Part shown: one piece after another, positions 1 through 9,491 of the stretch
Numbering within the stretch: position 1 is the stretch's first letter
How the letters are laid out: every line of letters begins with the position of its first letter
NCBI GenBank assembly: GCA_041745535.1
Contig: JBGTIS010000121.1
Location: 1 to 34,154 of the forward strand
Length of the DNA stretch: 34,154 nucleotides
Source of the DNA: JBGTIS01 sp041745535
Lineage (GTDB): Bacteria > Bacteroidota > Bacteroidia > Cytophagales > Cyclobacteriaceae
Direction: 5' to 3'
Made by a program: the position numbers and the translations under genes
Notes under the pieces: generated by a model
What the model was told of the DNA's origin: nothing
The model's input: only the letters and a program-made list of their open reading frames with translations
The model's database searches: none

Positions 1-121
1 AGTTTGATCTTTTTGTTGTAATGAAAATACAATATGCGTATCCGCATCTAAAATTTCAAAATTTGTTGTTTAATAGTAATTTCAAAAGTAAACGACTTAC
101 TTAAAATTTTATTGGATCAAG

Positions 122-3100
122 TTAAAAATCATACCCCAATGTTAAATAAAACCGTGGCTTGTTTGCTATTATATTGTCCTCGATAGGGTAGGCCATATCA
201 AACTTCAGGTAATACCCCAATAATACGGTTCTGATACCAGCCCCATAACTCATTAGCCATGGATTTTTAAAGTTTTTGATTTCGATACGGAACGGACTGC
301 CTTCATTTTCTACAATTTCAGTATTCAAACTATTTTCTTCACTAAACGGACTATTCCCCGTCCAGGCAGAGCCTGCATCGTAGAATCCTATAAATTCCAG
401 ATTTCTGAAAAAATTAGAGGCAATGGGTCCGCGGAAAAAATACCGGATTACCGGAAACCGCAGCTCCGCGCTAAAGGTAAGCACAGAGCTTCCGTTATAT
501 TTATTATAATTAAACCCGCGTAGCGGTGCATATTGCAGGAATAACAGATCGCTGTTGTCCACATTACGGGTTATTTCAATTGGGTCATTCTCATCATCAG
601 TATCGGTTTGGTTAAACAGCCAGTTGTTCATACCACCCAGTAAATATCTTTTTGGATCTTCGCCGAAGAAAGTCCCGTAGTATAAGCGGGTAGCAAACAC
701 CAACTCCCGGTGTATTTTCTGGTAATTTCTGATATCTACGGTAATGTTACTAAAACTTTTTTCAGCATCATTAATTCCCTGATACCGGGTAAAGGTAGCT
801 TTAGCGCGGGTTCCTTCAAAAGAATTCAGCCCGTTGATTAAGGTATTATCAAACACGATTCCAGCCTTTACGCCGGCATAATTAAAATAGCTTTCGGTAT
901 TGGGACGCCCCAGTGGGGTAATAGACACCCAATCCAGATCGTAGTATTGTGTATTCGCATAAAAAGGATTCACTTCGAGACGGGTGGTGGTATTTATCGG
1001 CAAGGAAGCCCCTACTTCAAACTGATTTAGTAAGTATTTGTGTGAAGTTAGATCACTGTTCGATTCCTTGAAAATAGCATCACGCTGGAATCTGACCCGG
1101 TAATCAATGCGGTTTTTAAGATACTGGTACTCGGCAAATACCGTGGAGCTTCTTAAATTGGTAATTGCCAGCAACCCTCCATAAAATTTATGATTTTCCA
1201 GCATATCATTCATCTGGGCTTCCATCTGGAAACCAAACCCCCTGAGTGGATCTATGGCCAGAGATGTTACAATATTATCGGCACTAAAACGGGTTTCGTA
1301 GGGAAGCGGACCATAAATCTGGGTTTCCTTTTGTAACTTTCTGTATCTGGCTAAAAATGAGTTGGTATTTTCTCTTCTGGCGGAAGGCCTGTTCTGAAAA
1401 TTATAATTATCAGCGTTAATGCCGGCTGTATCGTTGCTAAATGTATAATTATCGGTATTGATAATATCAGGATCGCTGTCGAATACATAATTATCAGTAT
1501 CGATATAGTCAGGGTCAGCGGGAATGGTATCGGCAGTTACATTTTCCCGCATAACCGGCTCCTGCTCCAGCACATTATTTTGTTGTAAAGAATCCGGCAT
1601 TACTTCTATAACAGCATTACCTGCACTATCAGCCGCGGGTTGCTGTCGCGTTATTTGACCAGGGCTTTCTGCCTGCTGTGGTACACTTTCAACCATCTCC
1701 GGCTTTTTCGCCAAATTGTTTTGCTGCCTTTTTTCAGCAAGCCTTTGCGAAAGCAGTTTCACCTGTATGGCATCTTCCCGCTGGGTTTTGGGGGTAAAAG
1801 TAGATTTACTAAAATCATAACCTTTGATTAAATGTACAAAATCTTTCCCATCAGCAATCATGATAAATGCCAGATTTCCTGTTTCAAAGTTGATATCGTA
1901 GTCTTTGATACTGAGCCCAAAATCAGAAACCTGATTAAACAAACTGTCTGGTAGATCATACTTATAAATATTGAAAATACCCCGCTGATCACTCAGATAG
2001 AAAATGCTGGTTTCATCTTTCGGAACAGGCATAATATCGCGGCTAATGGTATTGGTAACACGCGAAAGTAAGGTATCCGACTGGTCAGCATCGTACATAA
2101 AAATATTAAAATTATCGCCAATATCATTGGTCAGGTCAATTTCTCCCACTTTGGTATTGTCAACATAAATCAGTGAGTCGTTAGGTCGGTTACTGGCAAA
2201 CACGATGGTATTGGTGCCGGGCAAAAACCGGGGATTCAGGTCGTCATAAATATCCGTACTGATCCGGTTGGTAGTATTCCGGTCAGGATTATACATAAAC
2301 AAGTCGTTCTGACCATTGTAATCACCACTAATTACCGCCAGCCGGCCATTATCGTTGAAGTCGAACCCCTTGATCTGGTTGAATCTGGGCAGTATTTTTT
2401 GCTGTTTATTCTTGGCGGTCGCGCTATATAACCATAAATAATTCTCACCTCTTTTCGCTCCTATAATACCTAAAGTTGTGTTATTGCGCCAGTTTAATAA
2501 GGGCAGCGAATAATCTACTTCCTGGTTAATTACTTTGTACCCGCTGGTATGTACCCGCTTCTTTTTCCCGGTTTTTACATTTTCAATATATACTTTATAC
2601 TTTCCCTTATAATTCTCAGAATAGGCGATAAACTTGCCATCCGGACTGAAGCGAACATCGTTATATTCTAAACTTTTACGGTTATTGTTTCTTAATCGCA
2701 CGTCTTTATCTAAAAAGACATAACTGTCGCTGATCTGTGTGTTCATTTCGCCATAAAAGCTCTCCCATTGTTTGAGGAAAAGCTTATAGGGCACACCCAG
2801 CGTGTTTACAATACTGTTTTCTTCATTTCTGATGATACGAACCAGGTTAAGAATATTGGAAATGCTACTTTTACCATATTTAATGGCAATAAAATTCCAG
2901 ACAGATTGCCCGATCAGGGCAGCGTCTTTACCACTAAACTTGGTGAGCTTTATATTTTTCTGGTTGCGCGGCAAATCCCGCATATAATCGTCCATTTCCA
3001 CACTCCAGCCTTCGGCAATATATTTGGCGGCTCCCTTTACAAACCACTGCGGCAGGCTCAGCAGATAAGCACTCTGGAACATATCGGTCAGGCTGCCGCC

Positions 3101-3562
3101 AAACATCATATCGTTGATCAGCATATCCGAAATTTCAAGTACCAGGTCTTCTTTAAACTGAGACATATTACCTGGATAGGCGATTTCTACCTGGGACTTC
3201 ACAAAGTTGGTTTGCCCGCCAATGGTGAAGTTGTTCTCGTTCACCCCCACATTACTTTGTTGCAGGTCTTTTACTGAGTTGTAAAGAAAAATTTTGGTTT
3301 TGGAATAGGGGGCATAACCCAGCATATCGGTAATGCGTTCAAACTCTTTTTCAAGGTATTTGGCTGCCACCCTTGCGGTAAATTCCCCTTCGTCGTAAAA
3401 GTAGATGTCAAAGTTATCGGAGCTGAGGTATCGCCAGTTAAAATTTTTGTACTGCACTCTGTTTTTGCCAAAATCGTTCAGAGTTTGCTGGGCAAAAGCG
3501 CCTGCCGCCGCAAAACATAACAGGCTAGTGATTACAGTTAGTTTTACAATGGTATAATTCAT
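122..3562 (-). CDS. Outer-membrane TolB-like propeller / BamA-type barrel fusion protein
   Basis: 1146 residues. A signal peptide is visible (residues 1-24, cleavage after AFA). Residues about 30-270 resemble a gluzincin (peptidase MA-like) fold: PQWFVKGAAKYIAEG at 171-185 matches the downstream WlxEGxAeY part of that fold, but the place where HExxH should lie (about 140-151) has no histidine, so it looks catalytically dead. Residues about 285-600 contain WD40-like (PD40) blades such as VRFSPDGKFIAYSE. A Ser/Gln/Pro-rich linker with three 14-residue repeats follows (about 681-724). From about 760 to the C-terminal Phe the sequence reads as a BamA/surface-antigen beta barrel, ending YLTLGYDF. 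Its ATG overlaps the stop of the upstream oxidoreductase (ATGA), so the two are probably co-translated. Proteins of this layout are usually named TolB-like in Bacteroidota; the actual role is unknown. Confidence 0.8.
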   Translation of the reverse strand: MNYTIVKLTVITSLLCFAAAGAFAQQTLNDFGKNRVQYKNFNWRYLSSDNFDIYFYDEGEFTARVAAKYLEKEFERITDMLGYAPYSKTKIFLYNSVKDLQQSNVGVNENNFTIGGQTNFVKSQVEIAYPGNMSQFKEDLVLEISDMLINDMMFGGSLTDMFQSAYLLSLPQWFVKGAAKYIAEGWSVEMDDYMRDLPRNQKNIKLTKFSGKDAALIGQSVWNFIAIKYGKSSISNILNLVRIIRNEENSIVNTLGVPYKLFLKQWESFYGEMNTQISDSYVFLDKDVRLRNNNRKSLEYNDVRFSPDGKFIAYSENYKGKYKVYIENVKTGKKKRVHTSGYKVINQEVDYSLPLLNWRNNTTLGIIGAKRGENYLWLYSATAKNKQQKILPRFNQIKGFDFNDNGRLAVISGDYNGQNDLFMYNPDRNTTNRISTDIYDDLNPRFLPGTNTIVFASNRPNDSLIYVDNTKVGEIDLTNDIGDNFNIFMYDADQSDTLLSRVTNTISRDIMPVPKDETSIFYLSDQRGIFNIYKYDLPDSLFNQVSDFGLSIKDYDINFETGNLAFIMIADGKDFVHLIKGYDFSKSTFTPKTQREDAIQVKLLSQRLAEKRQQNNLAKKPEMVESVPQQAESPGQITRQQPAADSAGNAVIEVMPDSLQQNNVLEQEPVMRENVTADTIPADPDYIDTDNYVFDSDPDIINTDNYTFSNDTAGINADNYNFQNRPSARRENTNSFLARYRKLQKETQIYGPLPYETRFSADNIVTSLAIDPLRGFGFQMEAQMNDMLENHKFYGGLLAITNLRSSTVFAEYQYLKNRIDYRVRFQRDAIFKESNSDLTSHKYLLNQFEVGASLPINTTTRLEVNPFYANTQYYDLDWVSITPLGRPNTESYFNYAGVKAGIVFDNTLINGLNSFEGTRAKATFTRYQGINDAEKSFSNITVDIRNYQKIHRELVFATRLYYGTFFGEDPKRYLLGGMNNWLFNQTDTDDENDPIEITRNVDNSDLLFLQYAPLRGFNYNKYNGSSVLTFSAELRFPVIRYFFRGPIASNFFRNLEFIGFYDAGSAWTGNSPFSEENSLNTEIVENEGSPFRIEIKNFKNPWLMSYGAGIRTVLLGYYLKFDMAYPIEDNIIANKPRFYLTLGYDF
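1390..1515 (-). repeat. Three in-frame 42-bp repeats encoding a D-N-Y-x-F motif
   Basis: The 9-mer ATAATTATC occurs at 1403, 1445 and 1487, exactly 42 bp apart, inside the outer-membrane protein gene. On the protein level it gives three 14-residue units with cores TDNYVF, TDNYTF and ADNYNF, each preceded by an acidic stretch. The units lie in the linker between the propeller and the barrel. They are diverged at DNA level and keep the frame, so they are selected as protein rather than as a DNA repeat. Confidence 0.85.
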
Positions 3563-4629
3563 TTGATAGCTGCTGATTTAAAATATGACACAAATCGTTG
3601 AACATTCACTTCGCTATCCAGTTCCGATTGGCCTTCCAGGTTTCCGGCAAACTGATTAGCAAAATAGGGGGCAAGCGAAACTCCTTTGGCCCCCATACCA
3701 TTAAAAATTCCCAATACGTTGTATTCAGGGTGTAAACCAATTATAGGTCGACGGTCTTTGGTAGCAGGCCGGATGCCCGCTATCTGACCAGTTACCGTAT
3801 ATTTCATATTTAATAAAGTTTCTAACTTCTCACATAAATACCTGCGGGCATCCGCGGTAATGTTATAACTCAAATCGTGATGATGGTAGGTGGAACCCAC
3901 CTTATATTTCCCATCATGCAGCGGAAGCACAAATACCCCCCGGTTATAAATGATTTGAAAATCCTTCTCTGGATGAATGTACAAAATTTCTCCTTTTACA
4001 GGACGAAAGGGCAACCAGTTAAAATAAGGATTTGAGGAAACCTCAGGTCCCTCACAAAAAATAATTTTTCTCGCGAAATACTGGCCATACTTTACGCCAT
4101 CGGTATCAATTAACAATGCATTTTCGTCAAACTCTGCTTCTATATAATTATCGGTTTGTATTAAATATTGCCTGTACCCTTCTATTAATGTTTGCACATC
4201 CACATACCCTGACTGGCGAAGGCTGATCCCGCCCATTGCATCATGCGCAAAATCTTTATGCTCGCTTTTGAAGGATACATTATCAACGTAAGAACTGAAC
4301 TCCTTATTGCTGGCCTTACCCATCCAGTCGTTCTGTTCCTCCACATGATGAAAAGGGCGATAAATTGTTTTTTTATAGAGAACTTTTTTTCCAATGGTTT
4401 GTTCCAACTCGCGGTAGCAAATTTCAATATACGGAAAAAGCAAATCGGCTTTCCAGGTTTTTACCATATTTCTGCCGGTAACAGGATTAAAAATACCTGC
4501 TGCCACCTGCGAAGCGGTTTCCTTCTTTTGTTGGTTAATTACTTTTATTTTCTTATTTCTTTTCAGCAACTGATAAGAAAATAAAGTGCCTGCCAAACCC
4601 TGACCCACAACCAGATAATCTAATTTCAT
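3559..4629 (-). CDS. FAD-dependent oxidoreductase, DAO family
   Basis: 356 residues. The N-terminus has a Rossmann dinucleotide-binding motif (VVGQGLAGTLFSYQL, GxGxxG at about 8-13). AAGIFNPVTGR at about 43-53 and a C-terminal GIRPATKDRRPIIG followed by NGMGAKGVSLAP fit the D-amino-acid oxidase/glycine oxidase-like superfamily, the same fold as the MnmC oxidase domain. No signal peptide is seen, so it is probably cytoplasmic. The substrate cannot be told from the sequence. Its TGA stop overlaps the ATG of the downstream outer-membrane protein by ATGA, which suggests one transcript. It is divergent from pssA, with about 218 bases between the starts. Related genes are often annotated only as NAD(P)/FAD-dependent oxidoreductase. 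Confidence 0.8.
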   Translation of the reverse strand: MKLDYLVVGQGLAGTLFSYQLLKRNKKIKVINQQKKETASQVAAGIFNPVTGRNMVKTWKADLLFPYIEICYRELEQTIGKKVLYKKTIYRPFHHVEEQNDWMGKASNKEFSSYVDNVSFKSEHKDFAHDAMGGISLRQSGYVDVQTLIEGYRQYLIQTDNYIEAEFDENALLIDTDGVKYGQYFARKIIFCEGPEVSSNPYFNWLPFRPVKGEILYIHPEKDFQIIYNRGVFVLPLHDGKYKVGSTYHHHDLSYNITADARRYLCEKLETLLNMKYTVTGQIAGIRPATKDRRPIIGLHPEYNVLGIFNGMGAKGVSLAPYFANQFAGNLEGQSELDSEVNVQRFVSYFKSAAIK

Positions 4630-4847
4630 TCAGTTAAATTAGCAGCGATAACTTTGAAAATGGCAGATATTTGAATCATATTTGAAATATACAAAAAAAA
4701 TTTTGAACAATCTTTACTAATATTACACGAAAATAGGGTTATAACCATTGAAAACGCCCCTGCCAATTATCTTTCAAATACCAGTATTTACCGCGTTTGG
4801 TTGTCACGGCTTTCACATTTTTTGTAATTTTATACGCTCGGAATACT

Positions 4848-5549
4848 TTGTCAGTTTATAAGCATTTACCCAATTTTCTTACGCTTTGCAATTTGCTGTG
4901 CGGTTGTGCCGGTTTGTTTCTGGTAGCGCGGCACGACCTGTTAACTGCCGCTTATTTAATTTGGCTCGCTACCCTGTTTGACTTCGCCGATGGACTGGCC
5001 GCCCGCGCCTTGCGGGTTTACTCCGAACTGGGCAAACAACTCGATTCGTTGGCCGATATGATCAGCTTTGGTGTATTACCAGCTTTTATTATGCTAAGTC
5101 TCATTCGGCAATTTGCTCCCGAAAATTTAAATTATCTGGCTTTTACCGCCTTTTTAATTGCTGTTTTTTCTGCCTTAAGGCTGGCCATATTTAATATTGA
5201 TACCCGGCAATCGCACTCATTTATTGGGTTACCCACTCCTGCCAATGCTTTGTTAATCAGTTCATTTCCCATTATTATCAGCAGCGATACAGGTTTTCTG
5301 GCAGCAGGTTTATCCCAATATTATGTACTGATAGCACTGTCGGTCGCGCTTTCATTGCTACTGGTAGCTCCTGTTGAACTAATGGCGTTGAAATTTAAAT
5401 CGATGCGTTGGAAAAACAATTGGTTGCGCTACATTTTTGCGGCAGTTTCACTTATTTTATTGGCGCTGCTTCAGGCAACCGCCATTCCTGTTATTTTTGT
5501 ACTCTATTTTATTGTCTCTTATTTAAACAGATTTACTGAAGCTGAGTAA
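4848..5549 (+). CDS. pssA: CDP-diacylglycerol--serine O-phosphatidyltransferase
   Basis: Makes phosphatidylserine from CDP-diacylglycerol and serine, the first step to phosphatidylethanolamine, in the cytoplasmic membrane. The CDP-alcohol phosphatidyltransferase signature is complete: DG-x2-AR-x8-G-x3-D-x3-D at residues 48-70 (DGLAAR ... GKQLDSLAD). Several hydrophobic helices follow, and the length (233 residues) is normal for this family in Bacteroidota. The frame is open back to a TTG at 4797, but that start would add 17 hydrophobic residues the family lacks. The TTG at 4848 gives MSVYKHLPNFLTLCN, the usual N-terminus, with GGAA five bases upstream, so it is preferred. A non-ATG start is required either way. 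Confidence 0.88.
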   Translation: MSVYKHLPNFLTLCNLLCGCAGLFLVARHDLLTAAYLIWLATLFDFADGLAARALRVYSELGKQLDSLADMISFGVLPAFIMLSLIRQFAPENLNYLAFTAFLIAVFSALRLAIFNIDTRQSHSFIGLPTPANALLISSFPIIISSDTGFLAAGLSQYYVLIALSVALSLLLVAPVELMALKFKSMRWKNNWLRYIFAAVSLILLALLQATAIPVIFVLYFIVSYLNRFTEAE

Positions 5550-5658
5550 AAGTTAATGGAAAGCATAAAACATTTAGAAAATCCGAAGTAATTGTTTTGT
5601 ATAAGACAGCTAGTTAGCTTTTTTTGCACAAAATTTACTCATTAAAAAAACCATATAT

Positions 5659-5913
5659 ATGAACTTTATCGCAAAAATTAATATAATGCCCAAAAAAGAG
5701 ATTCTGGATCCACAGGGAAAAGCCGTAAAACTGGGCCTGGGCAACCTGGGTGTAAAAGAAGTGCACGATATCCGGGTAGGTAAACATATTACCATGCGGT
5801 TTGATGCCGAAAACGCGCGAACCGCTAACGAAAAAGTGGATATGGCCTGCCAGAAACTGCTGGCAAATATGATTATGGAGAGCTATGAATTTGAAATAGA
5901 AGCCATCGACTAA
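5659..5913 (+). CDS. purS: Phosphoribosylformylglycinamidine synthase subunit PurS
   Basis: 84 residues, the usual size of PurS, the small dimeric subunit that bridges PurQ (glutaminase) and small PurL in the fourth step of purine synthesis. Recognisable features are the opening beta strand (MNFIAKINIMPKKEILDPQG), the conserved GKAVKLGLGNLGVKEVHDIRVGK core split around residues 20-42, and the C-terminal NMIMESYEFEIE. purQ and purL are not in the window. The gene sits alone between pssA and porU, with about 110 bases on each side. The same 12-mer, GTTTTGTATAAG, occurs in both flanks (5594-5605 and 5922-5933). Confidence 0.88.
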   Translation: MNFIAKINIMPKKEILDPQGKAVKLGLGNLGVKEVHDIRVGKHITMRFDAENARTANEKVDMACQKLLANMIMESYEFEIEAID

Positions 5914-6023
5914 CGCGAAACGTTTTGTATAAGTCAATAAATTTTTCATTTTTTCATAATAAATATTAATATTTCCCGTTCGCCTATAAAATTAAGAAGT
6001 CCTGATATTTAATTTACGCAATT

Positions 6024-9000
6024 GTGGGGCACCCGCTATTCTGGTTATCCAAATGTTTTTTACTATTGAGCAGCCTTATTTTTCTCAATGAAAATGTGTG
6101 GGCGCAAAGCTCGGTGCTGTCCGATGGGCTGTGGTATAAAATTGGGGTAACCCAGCAGGGTGTTTATAAAATTAATTACGAATTTCTAAAAGCAATAGGA
6201 ATTGCTCCCGAGTCGGTTGACCCGCGAAAAATACGAATATTCGGACATGGAGGCGGTATGCTGCCCCAACCCAACCAGGCATTCCGGTACGCTGGTCTTC
6301 AGGAAAACGCGATTTTTGTTCAGGGTGAAGCCGATGGGGTATTCAATACACACGACTATCTGCTTTTCTACGGCCAGTCGCCCGACCGGTTTACCTACAC
6401 CCTCACCGATTCTCTGGTATTTCAAAAAAATTTATATACTGATACTGTTTATTATTTTTTAAATATTGAACAGGCAGCAGGCAAACGCGTTCCCCAACGC
6501 GAAACTATATCCGGTAACTTTCCTGTTATCAATACTTTTAACGCATATGCTGCTCATGAAGCGGATATTTATAAAGTTATTGCTTCCGGCAGAGAATGGT
6601 TCGGAGAAAAATTCGCCTCTGGGCAAATAGAGGATTTTACTTTTACCTTCCCCGGTATAAAAGAAAATTCAGACATAAAACTGGATATAGAAGTAATGCA
6701 TACTTCTTTGTCTGCTGCCTCGTTTGATGTATTTCTCAACGGGCAATCGGTTGGCGAAATTCAGTTGGAAGCCGTGCTCGAAGGTACTTACACGGAAAAA
6801 GGTAAAATAGCTACAGCCAGCTTTCAGGTTGATGGCAATCCGCTAAACGGGCAACCCGATGCCCGAGTCAGTTTGCGCTATAATGCTGCTGGTGGCACCC
6901 AGGCCATAGGCTATCTGAATCGTATTGAAATACAGGCGGAGCGTAAATTGGTGTCTGCTGAGCCGCGGTTTACATTCAGGAGCCTTGGCAGCGTAGGGAA
7001 TGGAATCTCTACGTTTGAAATTGATCAGTTTGAACCAAAAAGCACTATCTGGGATATTACCAATCCTTTACTTCCTCAGGAGCAAACATGGGTGCAGGAT
7101 GGTAGCAAAGTCCGGTTTAGCACTACTACCGACACGCTCAGAGAGTTTATAGTTTTTCAGGATCAGGATTTTTTGTTACCTGTTTTTACCGGCCAGGTAG
7201 CCAACCAGGATTTAAGAGGAAAAGCAGTACCTGATTTGCTGGTGGTTGTACCACCATTATTATTAAATGAAGCCACACAACTGGCCAATTTCCGCAGGCA
7301 ACACGATGGGCTGGATGTGCTGATAGTCACCATAGCACAGATTTATAACGAATTTTCGTCCGGCGCCCAGGATATTACCGCCATCCGCGATTATGTGAAA
7401 TATCTGTACGATCGGAATCCGGATAAACTGAAATATCTACTCTTATTCGGCAAATGTTCTTACGATTATAAAGACCGGCTTACCGATAATACAAACCTGG
7501 TGCCTACCTACGAATCAAGAAATTCCTTACATCCGATCTATAGTTATTCATCAGACGATTATTTTGGTTTTCTGGAAGATGAGGAAGGAGAATGGAAAGA
7601 ATCATCGGGCGGTGACCATACGCTGGATATTGGCGTAGGCAGATTACCAGTAAAAAATAAAGATGAAGCGGCAGCATTAGTCAATAAGTTGATAAAGTAC
7701 GCTTCTGAAACCAAAACTTTGGGCAATTGGAGGAATAACATTGTATTTGTGGCAGACGATGGCGACAATGACCGGCATCAGAAAGACGCGGAACTGATCG
7801 CTAATTATGTAGATACCGCCTTCAGGTACTTTAATATTCGGAAAATATACCTGGATGCGTACCGGCAGCAACCTATTGCTAACGGAGAAGTAGCACCGCA
7901 GGTAAACCAGGCCATCAGAGAAGCGGTTAATCAGGGAGCACTGATTGTGAACTACACCGGCCATGGCGGAGAACTGGGCTGGGCATACGAAAGCGTGCTG
8001 GATCTGGATATGATTAACAAATTTGACAATACGAACCAACTACCTTTTTTTGTAACGGCCACCTGTGAATTTGGCCGGCACGACGATCCGCTGCGGGTTT
8101 CCGGGGCAGAACAACTCATTCTTAACAAAAAAGGGGGCGCTATTGGTTTGGTAACTACGGCACGACCTGTTTTTTCCAGTTCAAATTTTAAACTGAACAG
8201 TGCCTTTTATCAGAAAGTATTTGAAAAGGATAATGGTAATTACGCTACCCTCGGTGCGATATTCCGCGACACAAAAAACAATGGTTTGGATGGTCCTGTT
8301 AACCGAAACTTCTCGTTACTGGCAGACCCTTCTATGACCCTGGCCTATCCGGAAAACCAGATTGTTATCGACCGGGTAGAAAATATTGGGCAAAATCTGA
8401 GCACAGATACCCTGGAAGCGCTGAGCAAAATACGGCTTACCGGAAGTATCATTACCCCGGAGACCGGTAAGAAAGCCACGGCATTTAATGGCATTTTGGA
8501 GATGATTGTGCTTGATAAACAGGCCGTTACAAAAACTTTAGGAAATGAAGGAACCACTATGCAATTCAATGAATGGAATAGCGTTATCCATAGAGGTCGC
8601 GCCAGTGTAACCGGCGGAAGTTTCACCATAGAATTTGTAATGCCTAAAAATATTGTCTATAAAAAAGACTTCGGAAAAATCAGTTTGTATGCCTGGCGCA
8701 CCGCCGGATCTGATCAACTCATCGATGCCAATGGCGCCAGCACCTCACTTGTTATCGGTGGTACTTCAAATAATAATATTGCCGATACCACTCCTCCTGC
8801 CATTCAATTGTATATGGATGACACCTCGTTCAAAAATGGAAACATCACCGGAAATAATACCATGCTGGTGGCTACCCTTCAGGATGAAAACGGAATTAAT
8901 ATTTCATCAAATGGATTGGGCCAAAGCATAACCGCCCGGTTAATAAATAGTGAGCATCAGGAAGAACAATCGTTTATGTTAAATGATTATTTTACCACCG

Positions 9001-9458
9001 ACCTGGATACCTACCAGCAGGGCATGGTTCAGTTTCCCATTAACGATTTAGCGCCGGGAAAGTATACAATCAAAATGAAAGCCTGGGATACTTATAACAA
9101 TCCAGGGGAAGCAAGCATAGATTTTGTAGTGGTTGCTGAGTCGGAATTGGCAATCAATAATTTGATCAATTACCCTAACCCTTTCACAGAACAAACTACT
9201 TTCAGATTAGATCATAACCAGGCAGGTGATGATGTTTCTGTTAAAATTGATATTTATAATGGACAAGGCGCAATCATCCATACCTTATATTATGATTTTC
9301 CAGACAGCAATACGCATTTAGACGATATGGTTTGGGATGGCACCAATCGGTTCGGATTCAGGCTGAATCCGGGTTTATATATTGCCCAGGTTACAGTACA
9401 ATCGGAAACTACCGGCCTAAAAAACAAAAAATATCAGAAGCTCCTAAAGATTAATTAA
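6024..9458 (+). CDS. porU: Type IX secretion system sortase PorU (C25 peptidase family)
   Basis: 1144 residues from a GTG start; no in-frame ATG fits, and the GTG gives a good signal peptide ending NVWAQ. PorU is the cell-surface sortase of the T9SS: it removes the C-terminal sorting domain of cargo and transfers the cargo to its surface anchor. The gingipain-type catalytic pair is visible: His647 in NYTGHGGELGW and Cys681 in TATCEFGRHDDP, spaced as expected for the family. An Ig-like region precedes a C-terminal domain starting at about INYPNPFTEQTTF and ending in KKYQKLLKIN, which itself resembles a T9SS type A sorting domain, as known for PorU. porV follows after 33 bases, the usual partner arrangement. 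The identification is firm from the motifs plus the neighbour. Confidence 0.93.
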   Translation: MGHPLFWLSKCFLLLSSLIFLNENVWAQSSVLSDGLWYKIGVTQQGVYKINYEFLKAIGIAPESVDPRKIRIFGHGGGMLPQPNQAFRYAGLQENAIFVQGEADGVFNTHDYLLFYGQSPDRFTYTLTDSLVFQKNLYTDTVYYFLNIEQAAGKRVPQRETISGNFPVINTFNAYAAHEADIYKVIASGREWFGEKFASGQIEDFTFTFPGIKENSDIKLDIEVMHTSLSAASFDVFLNGQSVGEIQLEAVLEGTYTEKGKIATASFQVDGNPLNGQPDARVSLRYNAAGGTQAIGYLNRIEIQAERKLVSAEPRFTFRSLGSVGNGISTFEIDQFEPKSTIWDITNPLLPQEQTWVQDGSKVRFSTTTDTLREFIVFQDQDFLLPVFTGQVANQDLRGKAVPDLLVVVPPLLLNEATQLANFRRQHDGLDVLIVTIAQIYNEFSSGAQDITAIRDYVKYLYDRNPDKLKYLLLFGKCSYDYKDRLTDNTNLVPTYESRNSLHPIYSYSSDDYFGFLEDEEGEWKESSGGDHTLDIGVGRLPVKNKDEAAALVNKLIKYASETKTLGNWRNNIVFVADDGDNDRHQKDAELIANYVDTAFRYFNIRKIYLDAYRQQPIANGEVAPQVNQAIREAVNQGALIVNYTGHGGELGWAYESVLDLDMINKFDNTNQLPFFVTATCEFGRHDDPLRVSGAEQLILNKKGGAIGLVTTARPVFSSSNFKLNSAFYQKVFEKDNGNYATLGAIFRDTKNNGLDGPVNRNFSLLADPSMTLAYPENQIVIDRVENIGQNLSTDTLEALSKIRLTGSIITPETGKKATAFNGILEMIVLDKQAVTKTLGNEGTTMQFNEWNSVIHRGRASVTGGSFTIEFVMPKNIVYKKDFGKISLYAWRTAGSDQLIDANGASTSLVIGGTSNNNIADTTPPAIQLYMDDTSFKNGNITGNNTMLVATLQDENGINISSNGLGQSITARLINSEHQEEQSFMLNDYFTTDLDTYQQGMVQFPINDLAPGKYTIKMKAWDTYNNPGEASIDFVVVAESELAINNLINYPNPFTEQTTFRLDHNQAGDDVSVKIDIYNGQGAIIHTLYYDFPDSNTHLDDMVWDGTNRFGFRLNPGLYIAQVTVQSETTGLKNKKYQKLLKIN

Positions 9459-9459
9459 T

Positions 9460-9467
9460 TATATTTG
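9460..9467 (+). promoter_or_regulatory. Possible -7 box (TATATTTG) for porV
   Basis: An exact match to the Bacteroidota -7 consensus TAnnTTTG lies just after the porU stop codon. Transcription starting about 7 bases downstream would leave a leader of roughly 18 bases to the porV ATG. No TTG is found at the right distance for a -33 box, so this is weak. porV may simply be cotranscribed with porU. Confidence 0.3.
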
Positions 9468-9491
9468 CATTTATAAAGTATTCAAGAACTT

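Noticed and set aside
1390..1515. Regularly spaced repeats resembling a tiny CRISPR array
   Set aside because: Only three copies, imperfect, with a 42-bp period that equals 14 codons inside a long reading frame. It is a protein repeat.
2768..3277. 169-codon open frame on the plus strand opposite the outer-membrane protein gene
   Set aside because: It is antisense to conserved domains and has no recognisable family, signal or ribosome site. It is a shadow of the real gene.
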